Shown piece by piece: positions 15,927 through 24,332 of a stretch of DNA of 64,000 bases. A program made the translations under genes and the position numbers. Position 1 is the stretch's first letter. Each line of letters begins with the position of its first letter. The DNA is taken from assembly GCF_018499875.1 (NCBI RefSeq), contig NZ_JAHBAY010000009.1, forward strand, positions 62,001 through 126,000, in the 5' to 3' direction. The DNA is from Kineosporia corallincola (GTDB taxonomy: Bacteria; Actinomycetota; Actinomycetes; Actinomycetales; Kineosporiaceae). Below the pieces are notes generated by a model. The model had not been told where the DNA came from. It worked only from the letters and a program-made list of their open reading frames with translations, and made no database searches.

Positions 15927-17459
15927 ATGACCGACCATCACCCCGAGCCCGATCAGGAAGACATCGCGGAGGCCGAGATCGTCGAGGACGATCCGGTGAC
16001 GGCGGGCACGGTGGTGCCGCTGCCGGCCGAGGCCCGACGGCATCCCGGCGTCTGCTTCCACGGCTGTGGCTGCGGCATTCACACGCTGGTCAGCGGGAAC
16101 CTGCGGATGCCGGCCCGGTCGCCGCGGGAACTGGACAACGGCGAGATGTCGCAGCTGTTCGCCGCCGCACGGCGCACCACCGGAATGCTCTCCGGTCACC
16201 GTAAGTCGTTGCAGGAAGCCGGTGTCCGGCTGGAGCTCAGCGCCACCGAGGCCGATCTGCGGCTGGACGAGTTCCGGCGGGCGGTGCACGGCAACGGCGT
16301 CGGCCGGGCGACCGGACTGATGCTGCGGCTGGAACGGGACTACCGGCTGCTGCCGCCGGAGTTCCTGCGCGCCCCGGGCGTGGTGATCCATCTGCTGGCC
16401 CTGGCCGTGTTCGGGACGGTTCTGGTGTTCGACTTCTTTTTCTTCTACCGTCTTTTCACCGATCTGCTGCGGGTGCCGGTCGACCCCAGCCCGCTGGAGC
16501 GGGCGCCGGCCCAGGCGGTCAGCCTGGTGCTGCCGCTGGCCCTGGTCCTGGCCGGCCGGTTGCTGAGCGCGCCGGTCTGGAGGTTGCTGGCCCACTGGCG
16601 GCGCCCGCCCGGGCCGGACACCAGCCCCTGGGCGTACCGGGCCCTGCGGGTGACGCAGGTCGTCGCGATCTGCGCCTTCCCGCTGTATCTTCTGGTGGTC
16701 CTGGTCAACTGGGCGGTGATCCGCGGAGAGGTGATGCGGGACAAGCTGTTCCAGCCGGTTGACCAGGCCGTGGTGGCTCTGGTGCTGCTGCTGGCGGTGA
16801 CCACGGTCGCGGTCGAGGTGATGATCTCGAACCCCTACGTCACGAGTCTGGCCCGGGCGCGGAAGGACGCCGCGAAGCAGCTGAAGCAGGTGGTGGCCCG
16901 GCGCGACGCCGCCCGCGCCGCGATCGGTGAGCAGGAGCACGCCTGGCGGGCCCTGCGCATCCTGCACGACGACCTGCTCGGCCGGGCCCGCTCCGACCTG
17001 GGCCGGGTGTGGGAGATGCTGATCCTGCCGTCCCGGTTCGTGCACGGCCGGGCCGGGGACGTGGCCCCGGCCCTGAGCGGGACGGACGACGTCGTCATCG
17101 ACCTGCGGGACGGGATCCCCGCCGGTTCCTCCTCGACCGGTCAGGCGGAGAGCGACGTCTTCCAGTTCTTCTCCGGGATCCGCAGCCCGATGCCGTTGCT
17201 CGGCCCGCTGGACGAGACCGCCCGGCGGATCCGTGATCTCGACCCGGCGCGGAAGCTGGCCGAATGGCACGAGCTGGGGCGGATGCTCGTGCTCCAGGCC
17301 CGGGACCCCGCGGTCGCGGTGCCGGATCCGGAACCTGCGCCGGCACCCGATTCGCAGCCTGGGCCGGCACCGGAATCAGCACCGGAAACAGCATCTGGGC
17401 CGGCGTCTTCGCCCGGCTTCCCGACCGGCGCCCGAACGAACGAGGACGTGATCGCGTGA
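15927..17459 (+). CDS. Four-helix membrane protein of the conflict-like operon
   Basis: A 510-residue protein with no recognised family. The N-terminal cytosolic part has a compact Cys/His cluster CFHGCGCGIH (C43, C47, C49, H52), possibly metal-binding. Four hydrophobic helices follow: about 152-175 (an FDFFFFYRLF stretch ends it), 195-215, 245-270 and 275-295. Then comes a charged coiled-coil-like region (ARKDAAKQLKQVVARRDAAR) and a proline/alanine-rich tail. GAGGAG precedes the ATG at 15927. It begins 11 bp after the lipoprotein gene and overlaps the next by 4 nt. It could couple the external lipoprotein to the cytosolic NTPase-like protein; this is inference. Confidence 0.65.
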   Translation: MTDHHPEPDQEDIAEAEIVEDDPVTAGTVVPLPAEARRHPGVCFHGCGCGIHTLVSGNLRMPARSPRELDNGEMSQLFAAARRTTGMLSGHRKSLQEAGVRLELSATEADLRLDEFRRAVHGNGVGRATGLMLRLERDYRLLPPEFLRAPGVVIHLLALAVFGTVLVFDFFFFYRLFTDLLRVPVDPSPLERAPAQAVSLVLPLALVLAGRLLSAPVWRLLAHWRRPPGPDTSPWAYRALRVTQVVAICAFPLYLLVVLVNWAVIRGEVMRDKLFQPVDQAVVALVLLLAVTTVAVEVMISNPYVTSLARARKDAAKQLKQVVARRDAARAAIGEQEHAWRALRILHDDLLGRARSDLGRVWEMLILPSRFVHGRAGDVAPALSGTDDVVIDLRDGIPAGSSSTGQAESDVFQFFSGIRSPMPLLGPLDETARRIRDLDPARKLAEWHELGRMLVLQARDPAVAVPDPEPAPAPDSQPGPAPESAPETASGPASSPGFPTGARTNEDVIA

Positions 17460-18016
17460 ACACCGAGCAGCCCGTGACGGCCGACCGGCCCGGGAGTACC
17501 GACGAGCCCCTGGCAGCCGGCCCGCCCGTGACCACGAGCCCGCCCGTGACCATCGACCAGCGCGTGAGCACCGGCCAGCCCCTGGCCACCGACCAGCCCG
17601 TGGCCGGAAAACCGTACTCCCGCTGGTATCTCCGGCGCGATCTGAGCCGGGCCGCCCGTCGCTGGGACCAGGCGGAGGAGGCGATCCGGGCGTTCCATGG
17701 CCGGCGGGAGACCATGACCTGGCCCGGCCGGATCGTCGGCCGGCGATCCTCCCGCCGGGCGCACCGGGCGGTGCGCGCCTACGGCCAGGCCTACGCCCGG
17801 GCCCTGGAACGTTGCACGCTGGAACTGGAGACGGTGCCGGAACCGGGCGAGCGGGAAGCCCTGCGGGCGGTCCTGACCGGGGCGGACCGCACGCTGTCGA
17901 CCCTGACCATCCTGCCGCTGGCCGCACCGCTGAGTGTTGCTGTCCGCGGGCTGGTCTCGCGGCCGCCGGAGCGCCTGCGGGCCCGGTTGCGGACCCCTCC
18001 CAGGCGGGCCGGTTAG
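17456..18016 (+). CDS. Small basic protein, last gene of conflict-like operon
   Basis: A 186-residue protein with no recognised family. The first 50 residues are low complexity (repeated TDxP/TTSPPVT-type units). The remainder is arginine-rich and helical (YLRRDLSRAARRWDQAEEAI, then RAHRAVRAYGQAYARALERC). A weakly hydrophobic segment (LSTLTILPLAAPLSVAVRGL) near 150-170 could bind the membrane. The GTG start overlaps the stop of the membrane-protein gene, and a hairpin follows immediately, so it closes the operon. Confidence 0.6.
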   Translation: MNTEQPVTADRPGSTDEPLAAGPPVTTSPPVTIDQRVSTGQPLATDQPVAGKPYSRWYLRRDLSRAARRWDQAEEAIRAFHGRRETMTWPGRIVGRRSSRRAHRAVRAYGQAYARALERCTLELETVPEPGEREALRAVLTGADRTLSTLTILPLAAPLSVAVRGLVSRPPERLRARLRTPPRRAG

Positions 18017-18023
18017 GCCCGCC
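18003..18023 (+). terminator. Hairpin at the end of the six-gene operon
   Basis: Arms GGCGGGCC (18003-18010) and GGCCCGCC (18016-18023) around loop GGTTA; the stem includes the last codons of the final gene. A 15-bp direct repeat (CACGGGTTCAGCGGG at 18033 and 18049) follows. Confidence 0.5.
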
Positions 18024-18055
18024 GGGCGGTGCCACGGGTTCAGCGGGTCACGGGT

Positions 18056-19231
18056 TCAGCGGGAGGCGAGCACCGCCGCCCGCATCTCGTCGCGGGTCAG
18101 CGGCAGCGGGTTCGCCTTGGTGGACGACGCGGACAGGGCGCCCTCGACGAGCTCGCCCACCTCGTCGTCCACGAGCCCGAGGTCGTCGAGGCGGGGAACG
18201 CCCAGGGCGCGCACCAGATCACCCAGCGCCGCCACGGCCTGCTCGGCGCCGGCCTCCGGGTCGCCGGTCACCAGCGGGCCGAGCGCGTCGAACCGGGCCC
18301 GGGCCACGGGGTCGGGGGCCCGGCGCAGCGCCACCAGGTCGGCTTCCAGGGTGGCGGGCAGGAACGCCGCGCACAGCGCACCGTGCGGGGCGCCGAGCAT
18401 GCCGCCCGCCACCCCGGCCAGGCCGTGCACCGCGCCGAGCCCGGCGTTCGCCAGGCAGATCCCGCCGAGAAGTGAGGCCAGGGAAAGGTCTTCGCGCACC
18501 GCCGGGTCGTCGGTGCCCTCGGCGGCGGCACGCGGCAGCGAGCGCAGCGACGCGCTCAGGCCCTGCCGGGCCAGCGCGTCGGTGACCGGGTTGGCACGCT
18601 TCGACACCAGCGGCTCGACCAGCTGCACCAGGGCGTCCAGGCCGCCGTGCACCAGGGGCGCGCGGGGTAGACCGCGCAGCAGGTCGGGGTCGACGACCGC
18701 GGTGCGGGCCAGCATCGCGGGCGAGCGCAGGCTGACCTTCACCCGGCCGGCGGTGAGCACGGCGTTGCGGGTGACCTCGGAGCCGGTGCCCGCCGTCGTC
18801 GGCACCGCGATCCACGGCAGCACCGGCCCGGTCAGCGGCCGGCCGTGGCCCACCACCTCCAGGTGGTCGAGGGGGTCGCCGTTGTGGACGAGGGCGGCCA
18901 CCGCCTTGGCCGTGTCGAGCACCGATCCGCCGCCGACGGCCAGTACCGCCGTGACCCCGGCCGCGCGGGCCGTGCCCACCGCCTCCCGCACCACGTCGAC
19001 CGACGGTTCACCCACCACCCGCACGGTGGTGCCGGTCGCGCCGAGTTCTCCCAGCCGCTCGCGCAGCGGCGCGGCGTGCCGGTCGGACGACCCGGTGACC
19101 AGCAGCACGCCACCGCCGTCCGCGGCGGCCGCGGCCAGCCCGGCCGCCTCACCGGCCCGGCCCGCGCCGAACCGGATGTCGCCGGGCAGGGTCAGGGCGA
19201 ACGGTTTACCCAGGAAAGAGTTTTCGGACAT
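18056..19231 (-). CDS. Iron-containing alcohol dehydrogenase family protein
   Basis: A 391-residue group III alcohol dehydrogenase/maleylacetate-reductase-type enzyme; such enzymes reduce aldehydes or ketones with NAD(P)H. The nucleotide site AVGGGSVLDTAK and the PWIAVPTTAGTGSEVT block are clear. Of the usual metal ligands, the Asp (in LDALVQLVE, D199) and later His residues (HGLAG; GAPHG) are present. The His four residues after that Asp is glutamine (Q203). Some family branches share this change, and metal use may differ. Substrate unknown. Lies 27 bp behind the DinB gene on the same strand, probably one transcript. Confidence 0.85.
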   Translation of the reverse strand: MSENSFLGKPFALTLPGDIRFGAGRAGEAAGLAAAAADGGGVLLVTGSSDRHAAPLRERLGELGATGTTVRVVGEPSVDVVREAVGTARAAGVTAVLAVGGGSVLDTAKAVAALVHNGDPLDHLEVVGHGRPLTGPVLPWIAVPTTAGTGSEVTRNAVLTAGRVKVSLRSPAMLARTAVVDPDLLRGLPRAPLVHGGLDALVQLVEPLVSKRANPVTDALARQGLSASLRSLPRAAAEGTDDPAVREDLSLASLLGGICLANAGLGAVHGLAGVAGGMLGAPHGALCAAFLPATLEADLVALRRAPDPVARARFDALGPLVTGDPEAGAEQAVAALGDLVRALGVPRLDDLGLVDDEVGELVEGALSASSTKANPLPLTRDEMRAAVLASR

Positions 19232-19258
19232 GCCGCCACGGTATCGAGTGCCGGACGG

Positions 19259-19987
19259 TCACGACCGGGCCGTCAGGACCGCCAGGTCGCGTTCCGCGTA
19301 GAGCCGGTGTTCCCATTCCTCGTTCAGCACGGTGCCCAGGCACTCGGCCACCGGGTAGCGGTCGGCCGGCGGATAACCGGGCCCGTCGACCGGCTCGGTG
19401 TGCGCGGCCAGCCGGTCCGGGGTGAGACCGTCGAGCACCCGGCGCACCGTGGCCGCCCGCTGCGCGCGCAGGGCGAGTACCTCGTCGAGGCCCGGCCGGG
19501 CGGCACGGTCCCAGGGCACGTCCGGGTCGGGGTCCATCTCGTCGAACGGCAGGCTCAGCGGGTGCCAGGGCCGGGGTTCGCCCAGCACCGCCCGCCCCAC
19601 CCAGATGTCGGTGGCGAACAGCAGGTGCCGCAGCGTCTCCACGAACGACCACTCGTCGTCCACCCGCTCGTGCAGCAGGTGCGGCGGCAGGGCCCGGGCC
19701 CGTTCGACGGTGCCGGCCCACAGCGTCTCCAGGATGTCCCAGGCCTGCCGGAACCCGTCGGCGTCGGTGGGCCGCATCAGGGCGCGCTGCGGGTGGCGGC
19801 GGTCCAGCTCGGCCTCGATCAGCGGGCCCACGTCCACGCCGTTGACGCGCAGCCCCTGGATCTCGCCGTCGATCTCCACCCGGTCCACCCAGACGCCACG
19901 CATCCGGACCTTCCAGAAGCTGGCCCGCGCCACCTGGACGTCGTGGACCCGGGCATCGGTGAGCTTCACGCCGGCGAACTCGGTCAT
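19259..19987 (-). CDS. DinB-family protein with pentapeptide-like N-terminus
   Basis: A 242-residue protein. The first 60 residues alternate short hydrophobic/charged units (FAGVKLTDARVHDVQVARAS) like a pentapeptide repeat and end in LRVNGVDVGPLIEAELDRRH. The rest is the four-helix DinB bundle: WDILETLWAGTVERARALP, then DDEWSFVETLRHLLFATDIW with the metal-site His, and a C-terminal LGTVLNEEWEHRLYAERDL helix. DinB proteins are metal-dependent and often handle low-molecular-weight thiols such as mycothiol. The substrate here is unknown. Confidence 0.85.
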   Translation of the reverse strand: MTEFAGVKLTDARVHDVQVARASFWKVRMRGVWVDRVEIDGEIQGLRVNGVDVGPLIEAELDRRHPQRALMRPTDADGFRQAWDILETLWAGTVERARALPPHLLHERVDDEWSFVETLRHLLFATDIWVGRAVLGEPRPWHPLSLPFDEMDPDPDVPWDRAARPGLDEVLALRAQRAATVRRVLDGLTPDRLAAHTEPVDGPGYPPADRYPVAECLGTVLNEEWEHRLYAERDLAVLTARS

Positions 19988-20225
19988 GCCCGGAAGTCTG
20001 GCAGCAGACCCTTGCGGGAGAGGGCTTATCGCACGTTTTACATCCCGGGCGTGGCAGGGGGCGGGGCGGGTCGCGCAGGCTGGGGGGGATGCGGACGAGG
20101 GCGAGCAGCGCCGGACCGGGCCGGGTTTCGGCCCGCCCGCGGTGCCCGGCGTGCGCACCGACGCCGTGATCGGTTCCTCCGGCAACCCGCCCGCACCCGC
20201 CCGCACCGAAACCGAGGTATGCCCG

Positions 20226-20636
20226 ATGAACGACGACGTGATCCGCCCCGGCACCCCCTCTGCCACCGGCGAGCCCCGGCTGCGCCCGGCACGGCCGCTG
20301 GTCAGTGCGGCTCCCGGCACACCGCGCATGAAGAGCCGGTGGATCTTCCCGCCCGAGCGTGAGGGCTGGCCCGACTTCGGCCTGTCGGAGTGGTCACTCA
20401 CCGGCGCGAGCTGGTCGGACCATCACCCGCACAGTGAGACCAACGTGGTGCTGGAAGGTGAACTGCACGTGGAGAGCGGTGGCACCACGGTGGTCGCGCG
20501 GGCCGGTGACACGGTCACCGTGCCGCCCGGGGCCCAAGGGCGTTACTGGGCACCGGTGTACGCCCGCATGCTGGCCATCTACGGGCCCAATCCGACCGGT
20601 GCGCCCACCGAGCTGATCGGTTACGAGGAGGTCTGA
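20226..20636 (+). CDS. Cupin-domain protein
   Basis: A 136-residue single-domain cupin. The metal-binding first motif is WSDHHPHSETNVVLEGELHV (His-x-His spacing and Glu), followed by AGDTVTVPPGAQGRYWAPV for the second motif. The protein is short and has no other domain. It could be an isomerase, a small dioxygenase or a binding protein. The ATG at 20226 has GAGG 8 nt upstream. Monocistronic by position. Confidence 0.85.
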   Translation: MNDDVIRPGTPSATGEPRLRPARPLVSAAPGTPRMKSRWIFPPEREGWPDFGLSEWSLTGASWSDHHPHSETNVVLEGELHVESGGTTVVARAGDTVTVPPGAQGRYWAPVYARMLAIYGPNPTGAPTELIGYEEV

Positions 20637-20947
20637 TCGCCGTTCCGGTGAAAGGTTGCCCGCCGTCGGGAAGAGTTGCGAGAAAGTGATATTGGGTTCT
20701 CGCTGTGACCGGAATTCCTGAGACTTGTATGTGGAACCGGCATGGTGCGGGGCTGGGCGCAATTCGGTCGTCCGAGAAGTCGTAGAATGGAAGTGCTTGC
20801 AAGATAAGCACTTTGCGCGACCACGCGTATCCGCTGAGTAACCGGATTCTTTCTTTCTGGTCTGCGGTGAGCAAGGACGATCCACCAGCCAGGCGCCGGT
20901 CGGCTTTCCCCCGTAGCCGCCGCCTGCCCAGATGACAGGAGGCGAGG
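20637..20947 (+). promoter_or_regulatory. Upstream region of the LCP gene with an 8-bp inverted repeat
   Basis: No gene was found in this 311-bp, relatively AT-rich stretch. AAGTGCTT (20791-20798) and AAGCACTT (20806-20813) form an exact inverted repeat with a 7-nt spacer, right after a -10-like TAGAAT at 20783-20788. An operator or a hairpin in the leader is plausible. Confidence 0.4.
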
Positions 20948-23212
20948 GTGAGGCAACCCGACGCCCGCCCCACCGGTGACGACGAGACCCAGCCCCTCAC
21001 TCGTCCGTCCCTGCCAGAACCACCGGCGCCCGAGGCGACCGTCCCCACGTCACCCGCCGGCGCGCCGCCTGTCACGGGAGCACCCGTCACGGGACGGCCC
21101 GTCGCCGCGCCACCTGTTGCCGCGCCACCTGTTGCCGCGCCACCTGTTGCCGCGCCACCTGTCGTGGAGGCGCCTGCCGAAGGGATGCCCACCACGGGAC
21201 GGCCCGTCGCCGCCGCGCCCGTTGTCAGGGCGTCCGGTGTGGGGACGTCCGGTGCGGGGACGTCTGGTGCGGAGGCGTCTGGTGCGGGGACGGCCCCGAC
21301 GGTGACCTCGGGCGCGGGGAAGGGCGGGGCCGGTTCGTCCGGGCCCGCGTCGTCCACCAACGCGTCGTCCACCAACGCGTCGTCCACCAACGCGTCGTCC
21401 ACCAACGCGTCGTCCACCAACGCGTCGTCCACCAACGCGTCGTCCACCAACGCGTCGTCCACCAACGCGTCGTCCACCGACTCGCTGCCCACCGACGTGG
21501 CCGCCGGCGGCTCGGCCGGCCATGCGGCGTCCACCGGTGGTTCGCCCTCGGCCGGGACGCCCGCAAACCCCACGAGCACGGACGGCGCAGACCCCGGCCC
21601 GGCCCCCGCGGCCGGGTCCCACGGCTTCTCCTGGGTGCTGGTCTGGACCGTGATCGGTTCTGTCCTGCCCGGTCTCGGCCTGATCGTGGCCGGCTGGCGC
21701 AAGGCCGGCGCGGTCCTGCTCGCCCTGGTCGTGCTGGCCCTCGCGGGTGTCGCGTTCTGGGTGCTGAGCGGTGACATCCTGGAGCGCGGGCTGTCGTTCG
21801 CGGTCGACCCCGGGCGGCTGCTCGTGCTGGCGGTCGGCGCGGTCGTGGCCGGCGTGCTGTGGGCCCTGCTCATCCTGCTCACCGGCAGCCAGCTGCGCCG
21901 CCGTGCGGTTCTGGGCCGGTGGCAGAAGGTCTTCAGCTGGGTCGTCGTGGCGGTCCTGGTGGTCGGGGTGGGCGTGCCCGCCTACGCGGTGGCCGACTAC
22001 TCCCTGGTCCAGCGCGACCTGGTGACCACCGTGTTCAACAGCGCCGACGACGCGGACGTCGACGTGGACGACGCCAAGCCGGACGCCGTCGCCGCCGACC
22101 CGTGGGCCGGCACCGACCGGATCAACGTGCTGCTGATCGGTTCCGACGCGGGCAAGACCCGCGAGGGCATCCGCCCCGACACCCTGATCGTGGCCAGCAT
22201 CCAGCCCTCCAGCGGCAACACGGTGCTGTTCAGCCTGCCCCGCAACCTGGAGCGGGTGCCGTTCAAGAAGAACAGCCCGGGCGCGGCGGCCTGGCCCGAC
22301 GGCTACTACTGCGCCGACGACTCGTGCCTGCTCAACGCCGTCTGGACCTGGGCGCTCGACGCCCCCGGCTACGCCAAGTACAAGAACCCCGGCCTCCAGG
22401 CCACCGAGGACGCGGTCACCGGCGTCACCGGTCTGGAGATCGACACCTACGTGATGCTCAACCTGAAGGGGTTCGAGGAGTTCATCGACGCTGTCGGTGG
22501 GGTCACGCTGAACGTGTACGAGCGGCTGCCGATCGGCGGCGACTCCGAGCACCCGGAAGAGACCATCGGCTACCTCGAGCCGGGCATGAACCAGGAGATG
22601 GACGGCTGGCACGCCCTCTGGTTCGCCCGCAGCCGCTGGAGCACCAGCGACTACGACCGCATGCGCCGCCAGCGCTGCGTGATCGCGGCGGTGACCGACC
22701 AGGCCGACCCGGTGACCCTGGCCCGGAACTTCACCAAGATCGCCAAGGCGCTGAAGAGCAACATGTCCACGGCCATCCCGCAGTCCGACCTCCAGGCCTG
22801 GGTCGAGCTCGCCACCCGGGTGCAGGGCGCGCAGGTCACAAGCCTGCCGTTCACCGACGACGTGGTCCCCGACCGCACCGACCCGGACTACGGGCTGATC
22901 CACCGGCAGGTGAGCAAGGCGATCCGGACCTCCGAGCAGGCCGCCGCCGAGGCCGACGCCACGGCGACGCCCAGCGCGTCGGCCACTGCTTCGGCCACCT
23001 CTTCCGCCACTGCTTCGGCCACGGCGTCGGCGGGGTCCACGGCCACCGCGAGCCCCACCGTGAGCCCCACGGCGAAGGCCCGGAGTACCGCCGAGGCGAC
23101 CACTCGGGGCACTGACGGGAGCACCGGCAAGAACGGCGACAAGAACAAGAACCAGAAGGACGACGAGGAGACCGACCCGACCAGCGCCCAGGACGTCACC
23201 GAGGTCTGCTGA
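20948..23212 (+). CDS. LytR-CpsA-Psr (LCP) family cell-wall ligase with long repetitive N-terminus
   Basis: A 754-residue membrane protein. LCP enzymes transfer lipid-linked glycopolymers to peptidoglycan (wall teichoic acid or arabinogalactan type). The N-terminal ~225 residues are Pro/Ala/Ser/Thr-rich with (AAPPV) and eight ASSTN repeats, longer than usual. Three or four membrane helices follow (about 226-350). The LCP domain (about 392-570) shows INVLLIGSDAG, GIRPDTLIVASI, VLFSLPRNLERVPF, DAVGGVTLNVYE and ALWFARSRWSTSDYDRMRRQ, including the conserved Asp and Arg residues of the polyprenyl-phosphate site. The C-terminus is an Ala/Ser/Thr tail plus a charged NGDKNKNQKDDEE end. Start GTG at 20948 follows a GGAGG box. 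Confidence 0.93.
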   Translation: MRQPDARPTGDDETQPLTRPSLPEPPAPEATVPTSPAGAPPVTGAPVTGRPVAAPPVAAPPVAAPPVAAPPVVEAPAEGMPTTGRPVAAAPVVRASGVGTSGAGTSGAEASGAGTAPTVTSGAGKGGAGSSGPASSTNASSTNASSTNASSTNASSTNASSTNASSTNASSTNASSTDSLPTDVAAGGSAGHAASTGGSPSAGTPANPTSTDGADPGPAPAAGSHGFSWVLVWTVIGSVLPGLGLIVAGWRKAGAVLLALVVLALAGVAFWVLSGDILERGLSFAVDPGRLLVLAVGAVVAGVLWALLILLTGSQLRRRAVLGRWQKVFSWVVVAVLVVGVGVPAYAVADYSLVQRDLVTTVFNSADDADVDVDDAKPDAVAADPWAGTDRINVLLIGSDAGKTREGIRPDTLIVASIQPSSGNTVLFSLPRNLERVPFKKNSPGAAAWPDGYYCADDSCLLNAVWTWALDAPGYAKYKNPGLQATEDAVTGVTGLEIDTYVMLNLKGFEEFIDAVGGVTLNVYERLPIGGDSEHPEETIGYLEPGMNQEMDGWHALWFARSRWSTSDYDRMRRQRCVIAAVTDQADPVTLARNFTKIAKALKSNMSTAIPQSDLQAWVELATRVQGAQVTSLPFTDDVVPDRTDPDYGLIHRQVSKAIRTSEQAAAEADATATPSASATASATSSATASATASAGSTATASPTVSPTAKARSTAEATTRGTDGSTGKNGDKNKNQKDDEETDPTSAQDVTEVC
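21101..21160 (+). repeat. 15-bp coding tandem repeat (AAPPV)
   Basis: Four copies of GTTGCCGCGCCACCT (the first with GTC), in frame, in the 5' part of the LCP gene. Confidence 0.85.
21347..21481 (+). repeat. 15-bp coding tandem repeat (ASSTN), nine copies
   Basis: Eight identical copies of GCGTCGTCCACCAAC (21347-21466) and a ninth ending in GAC. The exact identity at DNA level implies recent expansion or slippage. Being a multiple of three, it changes linker length without breaking the LCP frame. Confidence 0.97.
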
Positions 23213-23245
23213 GCGCTACCAGGCCGGGTGCGGCGGCGCGGGTTC

Positions 23246-23285
23246 ATGGCTGGACCGGGTGGAATCCTCCACCCGGTCCAGCCAT
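23246..23285. terminator. Bidirectional hairpin terminator
   Basis: Exact 18-bp arms (23246-23263 and 23268-23285; ATGGCTGGACCGGGTGGA) around loop ATCC, between the convergent LCP and PLP-enzyme genes. Confidence 0.85.
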
Positions 23286-23326
23286 TCGTGCGTCAACGCC
23301 CCAGAACCGCCGGGGCTGCTCGACGA

Positions 23327-24298
23327 TCAGCCGGTCCAGCGCCGGAAGGCGGCCGGGTCCACGTTGCTGCCGCAGATCACCGTGGCCACGTGCCGGCCCG
23401 CGAACCGCTCCGGCTGCTCCAGCACCGCCGCCACGCCCAGCGCCGCCGACGGCTCGGTCACCAGCCCGGCCCGCTCGAACAGCAGCCGCAGGCCGGCCAC
23501 GATCGAGGCCTCCCGCACCAGCACGGCGTCGTCGGCGGTGTGCAGCAGGTCGTTCAGCACCTGCGGGATCGGCCGGCGACCGGCCACTCCGTCGGCGATG
23601 GTGTCGGCCGTGGCGGTGGTGACCACCTGCCGCCGGTGCCAGGACAGGGTCATCGCCGGTGCCCCCAGCGGCTGCACGCAGATCACCTCGACGCCGGGCG
23701 CCAGTTCTCTGAGCACGTGCCCCACACCGGTGGCCAGCGCCCCTCCGCCGAGCGCGACCAGCACCACGTCGATCCGGTGCCCGGCCTCCCGGGCCCGCAC
23801 CAGCTCCAGCCCGACCGTGGCCGCGCCCTCGCAGGTCTCGATGTCGAGACTGTCTTCCAGCAGCCGGATCCCGTCGCGCCGGGCGATCTCCTGAGCGCGC
23901 TCGCGGGCCGGCTCGAAGTCGCCCTCGACCAGTTCCACCCGGGCGCCCAGGGCGCGCACCCGGTCGAGCTTGGTGCGGGAGGCCAGGTGCGACGCCACCA
24001 CCGTGACGTCGAGCCCGCGGGCCCGGCCGGACCAGGCGACGGCCTGGCCGAGATTGCCCGCGCTGGCGCACACCACGGCCCGCGGCCCGGGGGCCGCGGC
24101 CAGCCCGGCCGTCACCATCTCGGTGCCGCGGCCCTTGAAACTGCGCACCGGGTTGGCGGTCTCGAGTTTGAGACTGACCGCGCAGCCGAGCGCGGAGTCG
24201 AGTGCCTCGCAGCGGAACAGGGGGGTGTGCTGGAAGACCGGGGCGATCACCTGCTGGGCGGCGCGGATCCGGTCGGTGTCGAGACGGGTGCCGGTCAC
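23327..24298 (-). CDS. PLP-dependent threonine/serine dehydratase-like enzyme
   Basis: A 323-residue fold-type II PLP enzyme. The Schiff-base lysine is in VRSFKGRGTE (K55), the substrate loop is CASAGNLGQAVAW, and the phosphate-binding glycine loop is LVALGGGALATGVG. The C-terminal SNVDPAAFRRW region is typical of the threonine dehydratase/serine racemase group. No ACT regulatory domain is present, so it is a short, catabolic-type enzyme. Dehydratase or racemase activity on Ser/Thr or hydroxy-Asp cannot be separated by eye. Convergent to the LCP gene across a strong terminator. Confidence 0.85.
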   Translation of the reverse strand: MTGTRLDTDRIRAAQQVIAPVFQHTPLFRCEALDSALGCAVSLKLETANPVRSFKGRGTEMVTAGLAAAPGPRAVVCASAGNLGQAVAWSGRARGLDVTVVASHLASRTKLDRVRALGARVELVEGDFEPARERAQEIARRDGIRLLEDSLDIETCEGAATVGLELVRAREAGHRIDVVLVALGGGALATGVGHVLRELAPGVEVICVQPLGAPAMTLSWHRRQVVTTATADTIADGVAGRRPIPQVLNDLLHTADDAVLVREASIVAGLRLLFERAGLVTEPSAALGVAAVLEQPERFAGRHVATVICGSNVDPAAFRRWTG

Positions 24299-24332
24299 GG
24301 GCCACCAGGCTACCGGCCGGGGCCCCGCAGGG

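Noticed and set aside
21347-21481. Possible CRISPR-like array from regularly spaced repeats
   Set aside because: The repeats are head-to-tail 15-mers without spacers, inside the LCP reading frame.
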